This document shows, piece by piece, positions 8,844 through 16,220 of a stretch of 64,000 nt of DNA. The stretch comes from Arthrobacter sp. OV608. Lineage in GTDB: Bacteria; Actinomycetota; Actinomycetes; Actinomycetales; Micrococcaceae. The stretch spans positions 1-64,000 of the forward strand of contig FOEZ01000012.1 of NCBI GenBank assembly GCA_900110595.1, in the 5' to 3' direction. Numbering within the stretch: position 1 is the first letter of the stretch; every line of letters begins with the position of its first letter. The translations under genes and the position numbers were made by a program. Below the pieces are notes generated by a model, which was given only the letters and a program-made list of their open reading frames with translations, did not search any database and was not told the origin of the DNA.

Positions 8844-10267
8844 GGATCGTGGTGGTGGGCGATGTGATGCTGGACGTGGACCTGTCCGGTGAAGCCACGC
8901 GGCTAAGCCCCGATGCACCCGTGCCCGTGGTGGACGTGTCCGGCGTCAAGCGCCGCGCCGGGGGAGCAGGCCTGGTGGCCCGGATGCTTGCGCAGGACAA
9001 CTGGCCTGTCACGCTGGTGACGGTTTTGGGCGATGACGACGCCGGCAGGCAGCTTCAAGGGCAGCTCGCCGGAGTGCGGCTCGTGTCCGGTCCCAGCGGT
9101 TATGCCTCGCCGGTCAAAACCCGCGTCCGGGCAGGATCGCACCCAGTGGTCCGTTTTGACCAGGGGTGTGGAAAGACTCCCGTCCCGGAGGTCAGCGCGG
9201 CCATGCTCCGTGCGGTGGAGAAGGCCGGTGTGATCATCGTGGCCGATTACGGCCGTGGCCTTGCGGCGAACCCTCAAATAAGGGAGCTCCTGGCCCGGTT
9301 GGCGGATGAGGTTCCCATCGTTTGGGACCCGCACCCGGCCGGGCCGGACCCGGTGCCCGGCGTCGCCGTCGTCACGCCAAACCTGGCTGAAGCCCAGAAG
9401 GCCGTGCAGTCGCGCGGCCGGAAGGAAGACCGGCAGGAAACACCGCAGGAGCCGGCAGCTGTCCGGCTGTCTGCTGCACCGGATCCCGGTAGCGATCCTG
9501 CCGCGGAGGCAGGCACTGTCCTGTTGGAGGAATGGGGCAGCCAGGCGGTCCTCGTGACCAAGGGAGAGCACGGTGCTGTCCTGTGCCGGCCCGGCCGCAG
9601 CCCGGAACCCGTTCCCGCCCCGAGGGTGGAAGCCGGTGATCCCTGCGGGGCCGGCGACCGGCTTGCCGCCAGCCTTGCCGTGCACCTCCTGGCCGGCCGC
9701 GGGCTCGACGAAGCCGCGGTGCTCGCAGTCCATGATGCTGCCGACTTCCTGGCCAACGGCGGGGTATCCGCCCTTCCGGATGCCGGGGAGCCCGTGGAAG
9801 TCCGGCCCCGCATCAGCGACCCGCTGCTGCTGGCCCGCGCCGTGCGGGAAAGCGGCGGCAAGGTGGTGGCCACCGGCGGGTGCTTCGACCTGCTGCATGC
9901 CGGGCATGTCCGGTCCCTGGCAGCTGCCCGCGAACTCGGGGACTGCCTGATCGTGTGCCTGAACTCGGACGATTCCGTGCGGCGGCTGAAGGGGCCGGAG
10001 CGGCCCATCATCGGCCAGCACGACCGCGCCGAGCTGCTCCTCGCGATGGAATGCGTGGACGCCGTGATGGTCTTCGACGAAGACACTCCGGAGGCCGCCC
10101 TGGAACGCCTCCGCCCGGACATCTGGGTCAAAGGCGGCGACTACAAGGGCGCCAGCCTGCCCGAGGCCCCCTTGGTGGAGAGCTGGGGCGGACGCTGCCT
10201 GACGGTCCCGTACCACCCTGCACGGTCCACCACCGGCCTGGCCGATGCCCTCGCCAAAGTGAGCTGA
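8840..10267 (+). CDS. hldE: Bifunctional heptose-7-P kinase / heptose-1-P nucleotidyltransferase (HldE, copy 1)
   Basis: 475 residues in HldE order. The PfkB/ribokinase domain (about 1-315) starts [15 protein letters not shown], has the RRAGGAGLVARM substrate loop and ends with GDPCGAGDRLAASLA carrying the GAGD catalytic aspartate. The C-terminal nucleotidyltransferase domain (about 335-475) has GGCFDLLHAGH with the HxGH motif at 353-356, then LNSDDSVRRLKGPERPI. It would phosphorylate heptose 7-phosphate at C1 and, after GmhB acts, activate the 1-phosphate, usually as ADP-heptose. An Ala/Pro-rich insert near residues 190-220 interrupts the kinase domain and its substrate loop is degenerate. 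Only 30-40% of the visible motifs look shared with copy 2 at 12604 by eye. Confidence 0.85.
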   Translation: MRIVVVGDVMLDVDLSGEATRLSPDAPVPVVDVSGVKRRAGGAGLVARMLAQDNWPVTLVTVLGDDDAGRQLQGQLAGVRLVSGPSGYASPVKTRVRAGSHPVVRFDQGCGKTPVPEVSAAMLRAVEKAGVIIVADYGRGLAANPQIRELLARLADEVPIVWDPHPAGPDPVPGVAVVTPNLAEAQKAVQSRGRKEDRQETPQEPAAVRLSAAPDPGSDPAAEAGTVLLEEWGSQAVLVTKGEHGAVLCRPGRSPEPVPAPRVEAGDPCGAGDRLAASLAVHLLAGRGLDEAAVLAVHDAADFLANGGVSALPDAGEPVEVRPRISDPLLLARAVRESGGKVVATGGCFDLLHAGHVRSLAAARELGDCLIVCLNSDDSVRRLKGPERPIIGQHDRAELLLAMECVDAVMVFDEDTPEAALERLRPDIWVKGGDYKGASLPEAPLVESWGGRCLTVPYHPARSTTGLADALAKVS

Positions 10268-10325
10268 CCGCTAAAAGTCAGCTGATTGCACCAAAGAGTT
10301 TGAATTCCCAATCGAAAGGAACACC

Positions 10326-11027
10326 ATGACTGCCGATGTGAAATCACCCGGACGTGTACTTGTGACCGGAGGCGCCTCCGGACTGGGAGCCGCCGTCGTC
10401 GACGCTGTCCTGAAGGCAGGCGGCACCCCCGTGGTGCTGGACCGCGACATCAGCAACGTGTCCGCCGTCAAGGCATTCGAAGTGGACGTCGCGGACCGCC
10501 TGGCAGTGGAGGCCGCCGTCAAGGAAGCCGCCGAAACACTGGGCGGGCTCGAAGCCGTGGTGACGGCCGCCGGCATCGACCGGTGCGGCAAGCTGGCCGA
10601 CGTTGAGGCCACGGAATGGGAAAAAGTGATCGGGGTCAACCTGATGGGTACCGTCTCCGTGGTGCGGGCGGCCCTGCCCTACCTCAAGTCCTCCCACGGC
10701 CGGGTGGTGACTGTCGCCTCCACGCTGGGCAAGCGTGCCGTGGCCGATGCCACCGCCTATTGCGCGTCCAAGTTCGGCGTGGTGGGCTTCAGCCACGCGC
10801 TCGCAGCGGAGACCGGCGGTGAGATCGGCGTGACCACCATGATTCCCGGCGGCATGAAGACGCGCTTCTTCGACGACCGGACCGAGCAGTACAAGCCGCA
10901 GGACGATTCACGGCTCAACGATCCCAACAACGTGGCGCAGGCGATCCTCTTTGCGTTGTCCCAGCCCGCTGGCTGCGAGGTCCGCGAAATGCTGATCTGC
11001 CATGAAGAAGAGGGCTCCTGGCCCTAA
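10326..11027 (+). CDS. Classical short-chain dehydrogenase/reductase in heptose cluster
   Basis: 233 residues. The cofactor motif is TGGASGLG, followed by a DVAD acidic turn, an AAG(I) strand and the YCASK catalytic pair near residue 140. It is preceded by GAAAGGAACACC at good spacing, 58 bp after the hldE copy 1 stop, on the same strand. It is a classical SDR and too short to be HldD (about 310 residues), so it does not supply the heptose 6-epimerase step. It may oxidise or reduce a sugar or polyol precursor together with the aldehyde dehydrogenase that follows. Substrate unknown. Confidence 0.78.
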   Translation: MTADVKSPGRVLVTGGASGLGAAVVDAVLKAGGTPVVLDRDISNVSAVKAFEVDVADRLAVEAAVKEAAETLGGLEAVVTAAGIDRCGKLADVEATEWEKVIGVNLMGTVSVVRAALPYLKSSHGRVVTVASTLGKRAVADATAYCASKFGVVGFSHALAAETGGEIGVTTMIPGGMKTRFFDDRTEQYKPQDDSRLNDPNNVAQAILFALSQPAGCEVREMLICHEEEGSWP

Positions 11028-11068
11028 ACGCCAAGACGACCCACGCCGGAACCGACGGGAGGAACATC

Positions 11069-12607
11069 ATGCCCAGCATCGCCACAGACACCACTGCACA
11101 AGATTCCACCGCACAGGACGCCACCGCTCAGGACTCCACTGTGCAGGACAAAACTGCACAACCGGAAGCAACTGACAGCAACGGCATCACCATCCTGAAC
11201 CCCAGGACCGGTGACGTCCTGTGGACCGTGCCGGAAGCGGAACCGGCCGCAGTGACCCATGCCGTGGAAGTGGCACGGAGGGCTTCAGCTGAGTGGGCCT
11301 CCACTGCTCCGGGGGAACGCGGCGCCGCCCTCCGGAAGGCGGCGAAAGCACTTGAAGCAGCCGCGCAGGAACTGGCCGAACTCAACTTCAGCGAAACGGG
11401 CCGGCCGGTGGAGGAGGCGCTCGCCGGCATCGGCGCAGGGGTTTCCACCCTGGAGCAGCACGCGGAACTGGGACCCGTCCACCGTGGCCACAGCCTGCTC
11501 GGCAACCGGCTCGCTGCCGACTATACGGTGGCCGAGCCGCGCGGCGTGGCTGCCCTCCTGACACCGTGGAATGATCCGGTGGCGGTGGCGTGCGGCCTGA
11601 TCGGGGCTGCACTGGTGACCGGCAACACCGCTGTGCACAAGCCGAGCGAGCGCTGCCCGCGGCTGGGCGAGGCGCTGGGCGAAGTCCTGGCTCCGGCCTT
11701 TCCGCCCGGCGTGTTCCAGACGGTGTCCGGCGGTGCGGACGTCGGGGCACTCCTGACGCAGTCCGGGGTGGACGTCATCGCGCATGTCGGCTCCAGCGCG
11801 GCCGGTGCGCGGATCGCCAGGGCCGGCGTGCTGACCGGCGCCCATGTGATCCGGGAGAACGGCGGCAACGATCCGCTGCTGGTGGACCGCGACGTGGACC
11901 CCGTGTGGGCAGCCGGGCAGGCCGCAATCGGCGCCTTCAGTAACAGCGGGCAGATCTGCGTGGCTGTGGAGCGGATCTACGTGCATCAGGAGATCGCAGC
12001 GGAGTTCTGCGCTGCCCTGGAAACGGAAGCGGCCCTGCGCAACAACAACGGGAGCGTAGCCCCGCTGGTGGATCTGCGAATGCGGGACGAGGTCCACGCC
12101 CAGGTGGCCGACGCGATGCGGCAGGGCGCACGGGCGGTGGAGGGCGGCACCCTTCCCGACGGACCGGGCTCCTTCTACCCGGCCACCGTCCTGCTGGACT
12201 GCACCGACAATATGCAGATCATGACTGAGGAAACCTTCGGGCCTGTTGCCCCGGTGCAGGTGGTGGAATCGTTCGACGACGGGCTGCGGCTCGCGTGCAG
12301 CGGCAAGTACGGCCTCGCCGCCACAGTCCTGAGCGGCAACATCGCCCACATCCAGCAGGCAGTGGCCGCGCTCCCGGTAGGCACGGTAAAGATCAACGAA
12401 GTGTTCGGCGGCGCCCCGGGCGGTGCGGCCCAGCCTCGCGGCGAAAGCGGTGCCGGCTTCGGCTACGGCCCGGAGCTGCTGGACGAATTCAGCCGGGTGA
12501 AAGTGGTGCACATAGCGGCGCCGCCGGAATCAACAAAGGACAATTCGGGCGCTGCTCCTGATAGCCCGGGCTCCGAATCCTCAGCCGATGAACAGGACAA
12601 GTCATGA
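11069..12607 (+). CDS. Aldehyde dehydrogenase family protein in heptose cluster
   Basis: 512 residues. The ALDH fold spans about residues 38-480. The catalytic Cys297 lies in NSGQICVAVERIYV and the general base is Glu263 in ENGGNDPLLV (usually ELGGxxP). EETFGPVAPV and a C-terminal PRGESGAGFG region match the family. The N-terminus carries five tandem pentapeptides of the type TAQD(S/A/K) encoded by 15-bp repeats, absent from ordinary ALDHs and probably disordered. It oxidises an aldehyde to an acid with NAD(P). Its stop overlaps the start of the second hldE-like gene (ATGA), tying it to sugar metabolism. Substrate unknown. Confidence 0.85.
   Translation: MPSIATDTTAQDSTAQDATAQDSTVQDKTAQPEATDSNGITILNPRTGDVLWTVPEAEPAAVTHAVEVARRASAEWASTAPGERGAALRKAAKALEAAAQELAELNFSETGRPVEEALAGIGAGVSTLEQHAELGPVHRGHSLLGNRLAADYTVAEPRGVAALLTPWNDPVAVACGLIGAALVTGNTAVHKPSERCPRLGEALGEVLAPAFPPGVFQTVSGGADVGALLTQSGVDVIAHVGSSAAGARIARAGVLTGAHVIRENGGNDPLLVDRDVDPVWAAGQAAIGAFSNSGQICVAVERIYVHQEIAAEFCAALETEAALRNNNGSVAPLVDLRMRDEVHAQVADAMRQGARAVEGGTLPDGPGSFYPATVLLDCTDNMQIMTEETFGPVAPVQVVESFDDGLRLACSGKYGLAATVLSGNIAHIQQAVAALPVGTVKINEVFGGAPGGAAQPRGESGAGFGYGPELLDEFSRVKVVHIAAPPESTKDNSGAAPDSPGSESSADEQDKS
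11093..11167 (+). repeat. Five 15-bp coding tandem repeats (TAQDx) in ALDH N-terminus
   Basis: Residues 9-33 of the ALDH are five pentapeptide units TAQDS, TAQDA, TAQDS, TVQDK, TAQPE encoded by an in-frame 15-bp repeat. Copy-number change keeps the reading frame. No function is apparent. Confidence 0.75.
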
Positions 12608-14160
12608 GCCTGCACCCCGAGAACCTGCCGGTGGACCCTGCCGTGGCGGACTTGTCCACGCAGCGGGCGCTGTCCGAGTGGCTGCCCGGCCGGCTGGCAG
12701 CGGAGCAGCCGGCCGTCCTGGTGATCGGCGACCTGATGCTGGATGGCTGGTGGAGCGGCAGCATCGAGCGGCTGTGCCGTGAGGCCCCCGCCCCGGTGGT
12801 GGACCTCCAGGTCCGGGAGTCCGTCCCCGGCGGGGCAGCAAATACGGCCATGAACCTGGCTGCCCTCGGAGCCAGGGTTTCGGTGGCAGGCATCGTCGGA
12901 ACCGATGATGCCGGCGAGGACCTGCGCAGCCAGCTCGTCGCGGCCGGCATCGACGTGACCCACCTCCACAGCCATCCGGACATGGTGACCACCACCAAGA
13001 TCCGGATCAGCAGCGGCGGCCAGGTGATGCTCCGCCTCGACGACTCCGCCAAGGCGGTGCCGGCCGAGGCGCTGGAGACGCTGGCAGCTTCGGTGCGTGC
13101 CGCCGTCGAACGCCAGGACGCGGTGCTGGTGTGCGACTACGGCAAGGGTGTGCTTGCCGGGCCCGTCCACAAAGGTTTGATCGATGCGCTGGGGGAGACG
13201 CCCGTTCCACTGGGGGAACGCCCGCTGCTGGTGGTCGACTCCCATGATCCCCGCCCATGGGCACCACTGCGCCCGGACCTGGTGACGCCCAACGCGCAGG
13301 AAGCCGCCCGGATGCTGGACCTGCGGCTTCCGGACGGCCAGGACCGGGTCGAAGCTGTCAGCGCGCACTCGGAGGAGTTGCTGGCAGCCACCGGTGCGGC
13401 CGCCGTGGTGGTCACCCTGGACCGGGACGGCACCGTGCTGTTGAGGCCCGACGGCGTCACGCACCGTACGTGGGCGCGGCCGGCCGCCGAGAAGCAGGCG
13501 TCCGGTGCCGGGGATACGTTCGTTGCGGCGCTGACGCTTGCGCGCGCGGCCGGGTTGCCGCTGACGGCCAGCCTGGACCTTGCCCAGTCGGCCGCGGACG
13601 TGGTGGTGCACCAGCCGGGAACCTCCGTCTGCAGTACGGGCCAGCTCAGCCGGTACCTGAAGGCGTTTGCTGACACTGCCCTTGGTGCCGACGAACTGGA
13701 ACGGCAGCTGGAGCTGCACCGGTCGCAGGGCCAGAGGATTGTGCTCACTAACGGCTGCTTCGACGTGCTGCACAGCGGCCACACCCGTTACCTCAACCAG
13801 GCCAAGCAGCTTGGCGACGTCCTGGTGGTGGCGCTGAACAGCGACGATTCCGTACGGAAACTCAAGGGTGCCGGCCGCCCCATCAACTCCATGGCGGACC
13901 GTGCGGCGGTGGTGGCGGCCTTGAGCTGCGTGGACTACGTGACAGTGTTTGACACCCCCACGGCGGCACCGCTCATCCGGCAGCTCCGGCCCGAGGTGTA
14001 CGCGAAGGGCGGGGACTACAGTCCGGAAATGCTGGCCGAGACGCCCGCCGTGGAGGAATACGGCGGCAGGGTGGCCATCCTTGACTACGTGGCTGAGCGG
14101 TCCACCACTGCCGTGGTGAAACGGATCCGGGAGGGCGAGGGGGCCGTGCCCGGCAACTAA
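12604..14160 (+). CDS. Bifunctional heptose kinase / nucleotidyltransferase (HldE type, copy 2)
   Basis: 518 residues. The PfkB kinase domain (about 35-340) has VLVIGDLMLDGWWSG, the well-conserved ESVPGGAANTAMNLAALGA loop and SGAGDTFVAAL with the catalytic Asp. The nucleotidyltransferase domain (about 375-515) has TNGCFDVLHSGHTRYL with HxGH at 390-393, LNSDDSVRKLKG and YAKGGDY. This copy follows canonical HldE more closely than copy 1, with an intact substrate loop and a full-length C-terminus. Two complete HldE-type proteins in one cluster are redundant unless they differ in sugar anomer, nucleotide or substrate. The start overlaps the ALDH stop (ATGA). It is the last gene of the cluster. 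Confidence 0.88.
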   Translation: MSLHPENLPVDPAVADLSTQRALSEWLPGRLAAEQPAVLVIGDLMLDGWWSGSIERLCREAPAPVVDLQVRESVPGGAANTAMNLAALGARVSVAGIVGTDDAGEDLRSQLVAAGIDVTHLHSHPDMVTTTKIRISSGGQVMLRLDDSAKAVPAEALETLAASVRAAVERQDAVLVCDYGKGVLAGPVHKGLIDALGETPVPLGERPLLVVDSHDPRPWAPLRPDLVTPNAQEAARMLDLRLPDGQDRVEAVSAHSEELLAATGAAAVVVTLDRDGTVLLRPDGVTHRTWARPAAEKQASGAGDTFVAALTLARAAGLPLTASLDLAQSAADVVVHQPGTSVCSTGQLSRYLKAFADTALGADELERQLELHRSQGQRIVLTNGCFDVLHSGHTRYLNQAKQLGDVLVVALNSDDSVRKLKGAGRPINSMADRAAVVAALSCVDYVTVFDTPTAAPLIRQLRPEVYAKGGDYSPEMLAETPAVEEYGGRVAILDYVAERSTTAVVKRIREGEGAVPGN

Positions 14161-14191
14161 GGTGCCAGCTGTATCGAGCGGCAACTAAGGT
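14152..14191. repeat. 12-bp direct repeat around the end of the heptose cluster
   Basis: GGCAACTAAGGT occurs at 14152-14163, overlapping the TAA stop of the second hldE-like gene, and again at 14180-14191, 28 bp later. It looks like a small local duplication; no function is apparent. Confidence 0.55.
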
Positions 14192-14197
14192 TGAACC

Positions 14198-14221
14198 ATG
14201 ACTGAAGCGCGGCACGGGTAA
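14198..14221 (+). CDS. Seven-codon leader ORF coupled to the downstream start
   Basis: ATG at 14198, preceded by AAGGTTG, encodes MTEARHG and stops at TAA whose last A is the first base of the ATG at 14221 (TAATG). This is the geometry of translational re-initiation. It may be a regulatory leader or chance. Confidence 0.3.
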   Translation: MTEARHG

Positions 14222-15132
14222 TGGCTAAACGCGGAAGGTCAGGGGGCCGGAACGGCATGCGTGCGGTAGCCGGGGTGGTTGACGTGCCCGCGGGTTCCCG
14301 CCAGAGCGGACCTGTTGAAGGTGTGTATTACATCGACACCGGGGACTGCGAGCTGATCGCGGACCAGGACAACTCCACCGGCTGGCTCCTGAAGATCAAC
14401 GGCGTCATGAGCTCCCACATCGACCTGGCGGACCCGCTGTTCCTGGACTTCGAGTACATGCGCTGGATGTCCGCGCTGATCGAGTCGCGCTGGCCGCCGT
14501 CGGGCGTTTCCGGCACGCAGCAGAAGCTGCGCGGCCTGCACCTGGGCGGCGGGGCCTGCTCCCTGGCCCGCTACTTCCATGCCGTGTACCCGGACGCGCG
14601 GCAGGTAGTGGTGGAGCTGGACGGCAAGCTCGCGGAGTACGTGCGCAACTGGTTCGACCTCCCCAAGGCACCGCTGCTGCGCCTGCGGGTGGGGGAGGCC
14701 CGCGAGGTCACCGAAACCCTGACCGCCGAAACCCGGGACTTCATCATCCGGGACGTTTTTGCCGGCGCCTTCACCCCACGGGCGCTGACCACGGCCGAGT
14801 TCACCGACCATGCCAAACGCGTGCTGGCGCCGGGCGGACTCTACGTGGTGAACTCCGGCGATGCGCCGGACCTCAAGAACGCCCGCGAGGACGCCGCCAC
14901 CATCGCGGCCGCCTTCAAATACACGGTGATCATCGCGGACCCCGCCATGCTCAAGGGCCGCCGCTACGGAAACATGGTGATGGCCGGCAGCGACGTCCCC
15001 TTTGGCGACGACCCCAAGCTGCACCGCCGGCTCCTGGGCGGAGCCGTCCCGGCCCACCTCTGGGACGACGACCAGGTCCGGGCGTTCGCGGCGGGCTCCC
15101 CAGTCCGCCACGACCCGGTTGCCGGTGATTGA
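14221..15132 (+). CDS. Spermidine synthase-like / class I methyltransferase-fold protein
   Basis: Up to 303 residues. The core (about 90-250) has a Rossmann nucleotide-binding motif LHLGGGACSLARYF, an acidic VVELDGKL strand end and IIRDVFAGAF, as in spermine/spermidine synthase-fold proteins found singly in actinobacteria. The typical aminopropyltransferase Asp-x-x-Asp active site is not evident, so a polyamine role is doubtful. The start may be the ATG at 14221, coupled to a seven-codon leader, or ATG 14257 behind AGGGGG. It lies 60 bp after the heptose cluster on the same strand and may be co-transcribed. Its last bases fall within a REP-like repeat. Confidence 0.72.
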   Translation: MAKRGRSGGRNGMRAVAGVVDVPAGSRQSGPVEGVYYIDTGDCELIADQDNSTGWLLKINGVMSSHIDLADPLFLDFEYMRWMSALIESRWPPSGVSGTQQKLRGLHLGGGACSLARYFHAVYPDARQVVVELDGKLAEYVRNWFDLPKAPLLRLRVGEAREVTETLTAETRDFIIRDVFAGAFTPRALTTAEFTDHAKRVLAPGGLYVVNSGDAPDLKNAREDAATIAAAFKYTVIIADPAMLKGRRYGNMVMAGSDVPFGDDPKLHRRLLGGAVPAHLWDDDQVRAFAAGSPVRHDPVAGD

Positions 15133-15163
15133 GCCGTCAACCGGTGATTGAGCTTGTCGAAAT
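15122..15163. repeat. REP-like intergenic element, two tandem copies
   Basis: CCGGTGATTGAG occurs at 15122-15133, overlapping the TGA stop of the preceding gene, and again at 15141-15152, where it continues into CTTGTCGAAATC. The reverse complement GATTTCGACAAGCTCAATC resembles a motif often repeated between genes in Arthrobacter-type and related actinobacterial genomes. Only this instance was noticed in the window. Confidence 0.55.
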
Positions 15164-15179
15164 CCAGGTTTCTGCAGCC

Positions 15180-16088
15180 TCAACCAGCGGAGTTGCCCTT
15201 GCCCAGCAGCCAGTCCCGGTGCTCCGCCATCTGCTCGCGGAGCGCCTGGACTACGGCGGCCACGGCCGGGCGGCGCAGTGAGTCCGGCCGCAGCACCATC
15301 CAGTACGGCAATAGTTCGGCGATTTCGGCGGGCAGCAGGCGCACCAGGTCCCCGTGAAGATCGCCCATAAAGCAGGGCAGGAAACCAATCCCGGCACCGG
15401 CGCGGGTTGCTTCCACGTGAACAAAAACGTTGGTGGAGGTCAGGCCGTCGCGCATGGCGGGCACCAGCCGGCGGGGCGCATCCAGGTCGTCCACTTGCAG
15501 CATGGAGTCCACAAAGTAGACCAGCGGGTGCTCGTTGAGTTCGGCCACGGTGGCCGGGGTTCCGTGTTCGGCCAGGTAGGCCCGGGAGGCGTACATTCCC
15601 AGCATGTAGTCGCCCAGCCGCACCGCCTCGGCCCGGTGCACCTGGGGTTCGCCCACCACCACTTCGATGTCCAGGCCTGAGCGCTGCTGCAGCGCCCGCC
15701 GGGTCATGGTCACCACCTCCACGCTGAGGCCAGGGTGGCCACGCCGGAGCCGGGCTACAGCCGGGGCGGCAATGTAGGCGCTGAACCCGTCCGTGGCGGT
15801 CATACGCACGACGCCGGTAATCGGGTCGGGTGCCTCGCCTTCTGCTCCCAGCGTGCCCACCACCGCTTCCACCTGTTCGGCCACCTGGACCGCCTGGGCG
15901 CCGAGGTCCGTCAGCTCCCAGCCGCCGGTGGCCCGTGCAAGGACGCGGCCGCCGAGCGCCTTCTCCAACGCGGCTATCCTGCGTGAGACGGTGGTGTGGT
16001 TGAGGCCCAGGGCCTGCGCCGCCGTCGTAAATTTCGCGGAGCGGGACACCGCCAAAAGGACCAGCAAATCATCAGGGTTGGCTTTCAT
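15180..16088 (-). CDS. LysR-family transcriptional regulator
   Basis: 302 residues. An N-terminal winged helix-turn-helix (about 1-65) reads DLLVLLAVSRSAKFTTAAQALGLNHTTVSRRI..., with TVSRRIAALEKALGGRVL as the recognition region and wing. A substrate-binding-protein-like effector domain (about 90-295) follows. ATG 16088 is chosen because the LysR domain begins there; longer in-frame starts add residues that overlap the promoter region. It is divergent from the MFS transporter gene at 16221, with 132 bp between, the standard arrangement for a LysR controlling its neighbour. It probably controls the transporter and 3-hydroxybutyrate dehydrogenase in response to the transported acid. Confidence 0.9.
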   Translation of the reverse strand: MKANPDDLLVLLAVSRSAKFTTAAQALGLNHTTVSRRIAALEKALGGRVLARATGGWELTDLGAQAVQVAEQVEAVVGTLGAEGEAPDPITGVVRMTATDGFSAYIAAPAVARLRRGHPGLSVEVVTMTRRALQQRSGLDIEVVVGEPQVHRAEAVRLGDYMLGMYASRAYLAEHGTPATVAELNEHPLVYFVDSMLQVDDLDAPRRLVPAMRDGLTSTNVFVHVEATRAGAGIGFLPCFMGDLHGDLVRLLPAEIAELLPYWMVLRPDSLRRPAVAAVVQALREQMAEHRDWLLGKGNSAG

Positions 16089-16220
16089 ATCTGCAATTCT
16101 GCACATACTTGGTGCCGGTTTGGCTATTGAAGCTGTTTGTTTGTGCAGCAATACTCAGGGGAGCCATTCAGGTGCTGGAGATCACAGCACGTGTCACCGA
16201 AGACACTTAGGAGAAACCCC

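Noticed and set aside
15180..16151. Longer start of the LysR gene
   Set aside because: The extra 21 residues precede the conserved helix-turn-helix and would run into the transporter promoter region.
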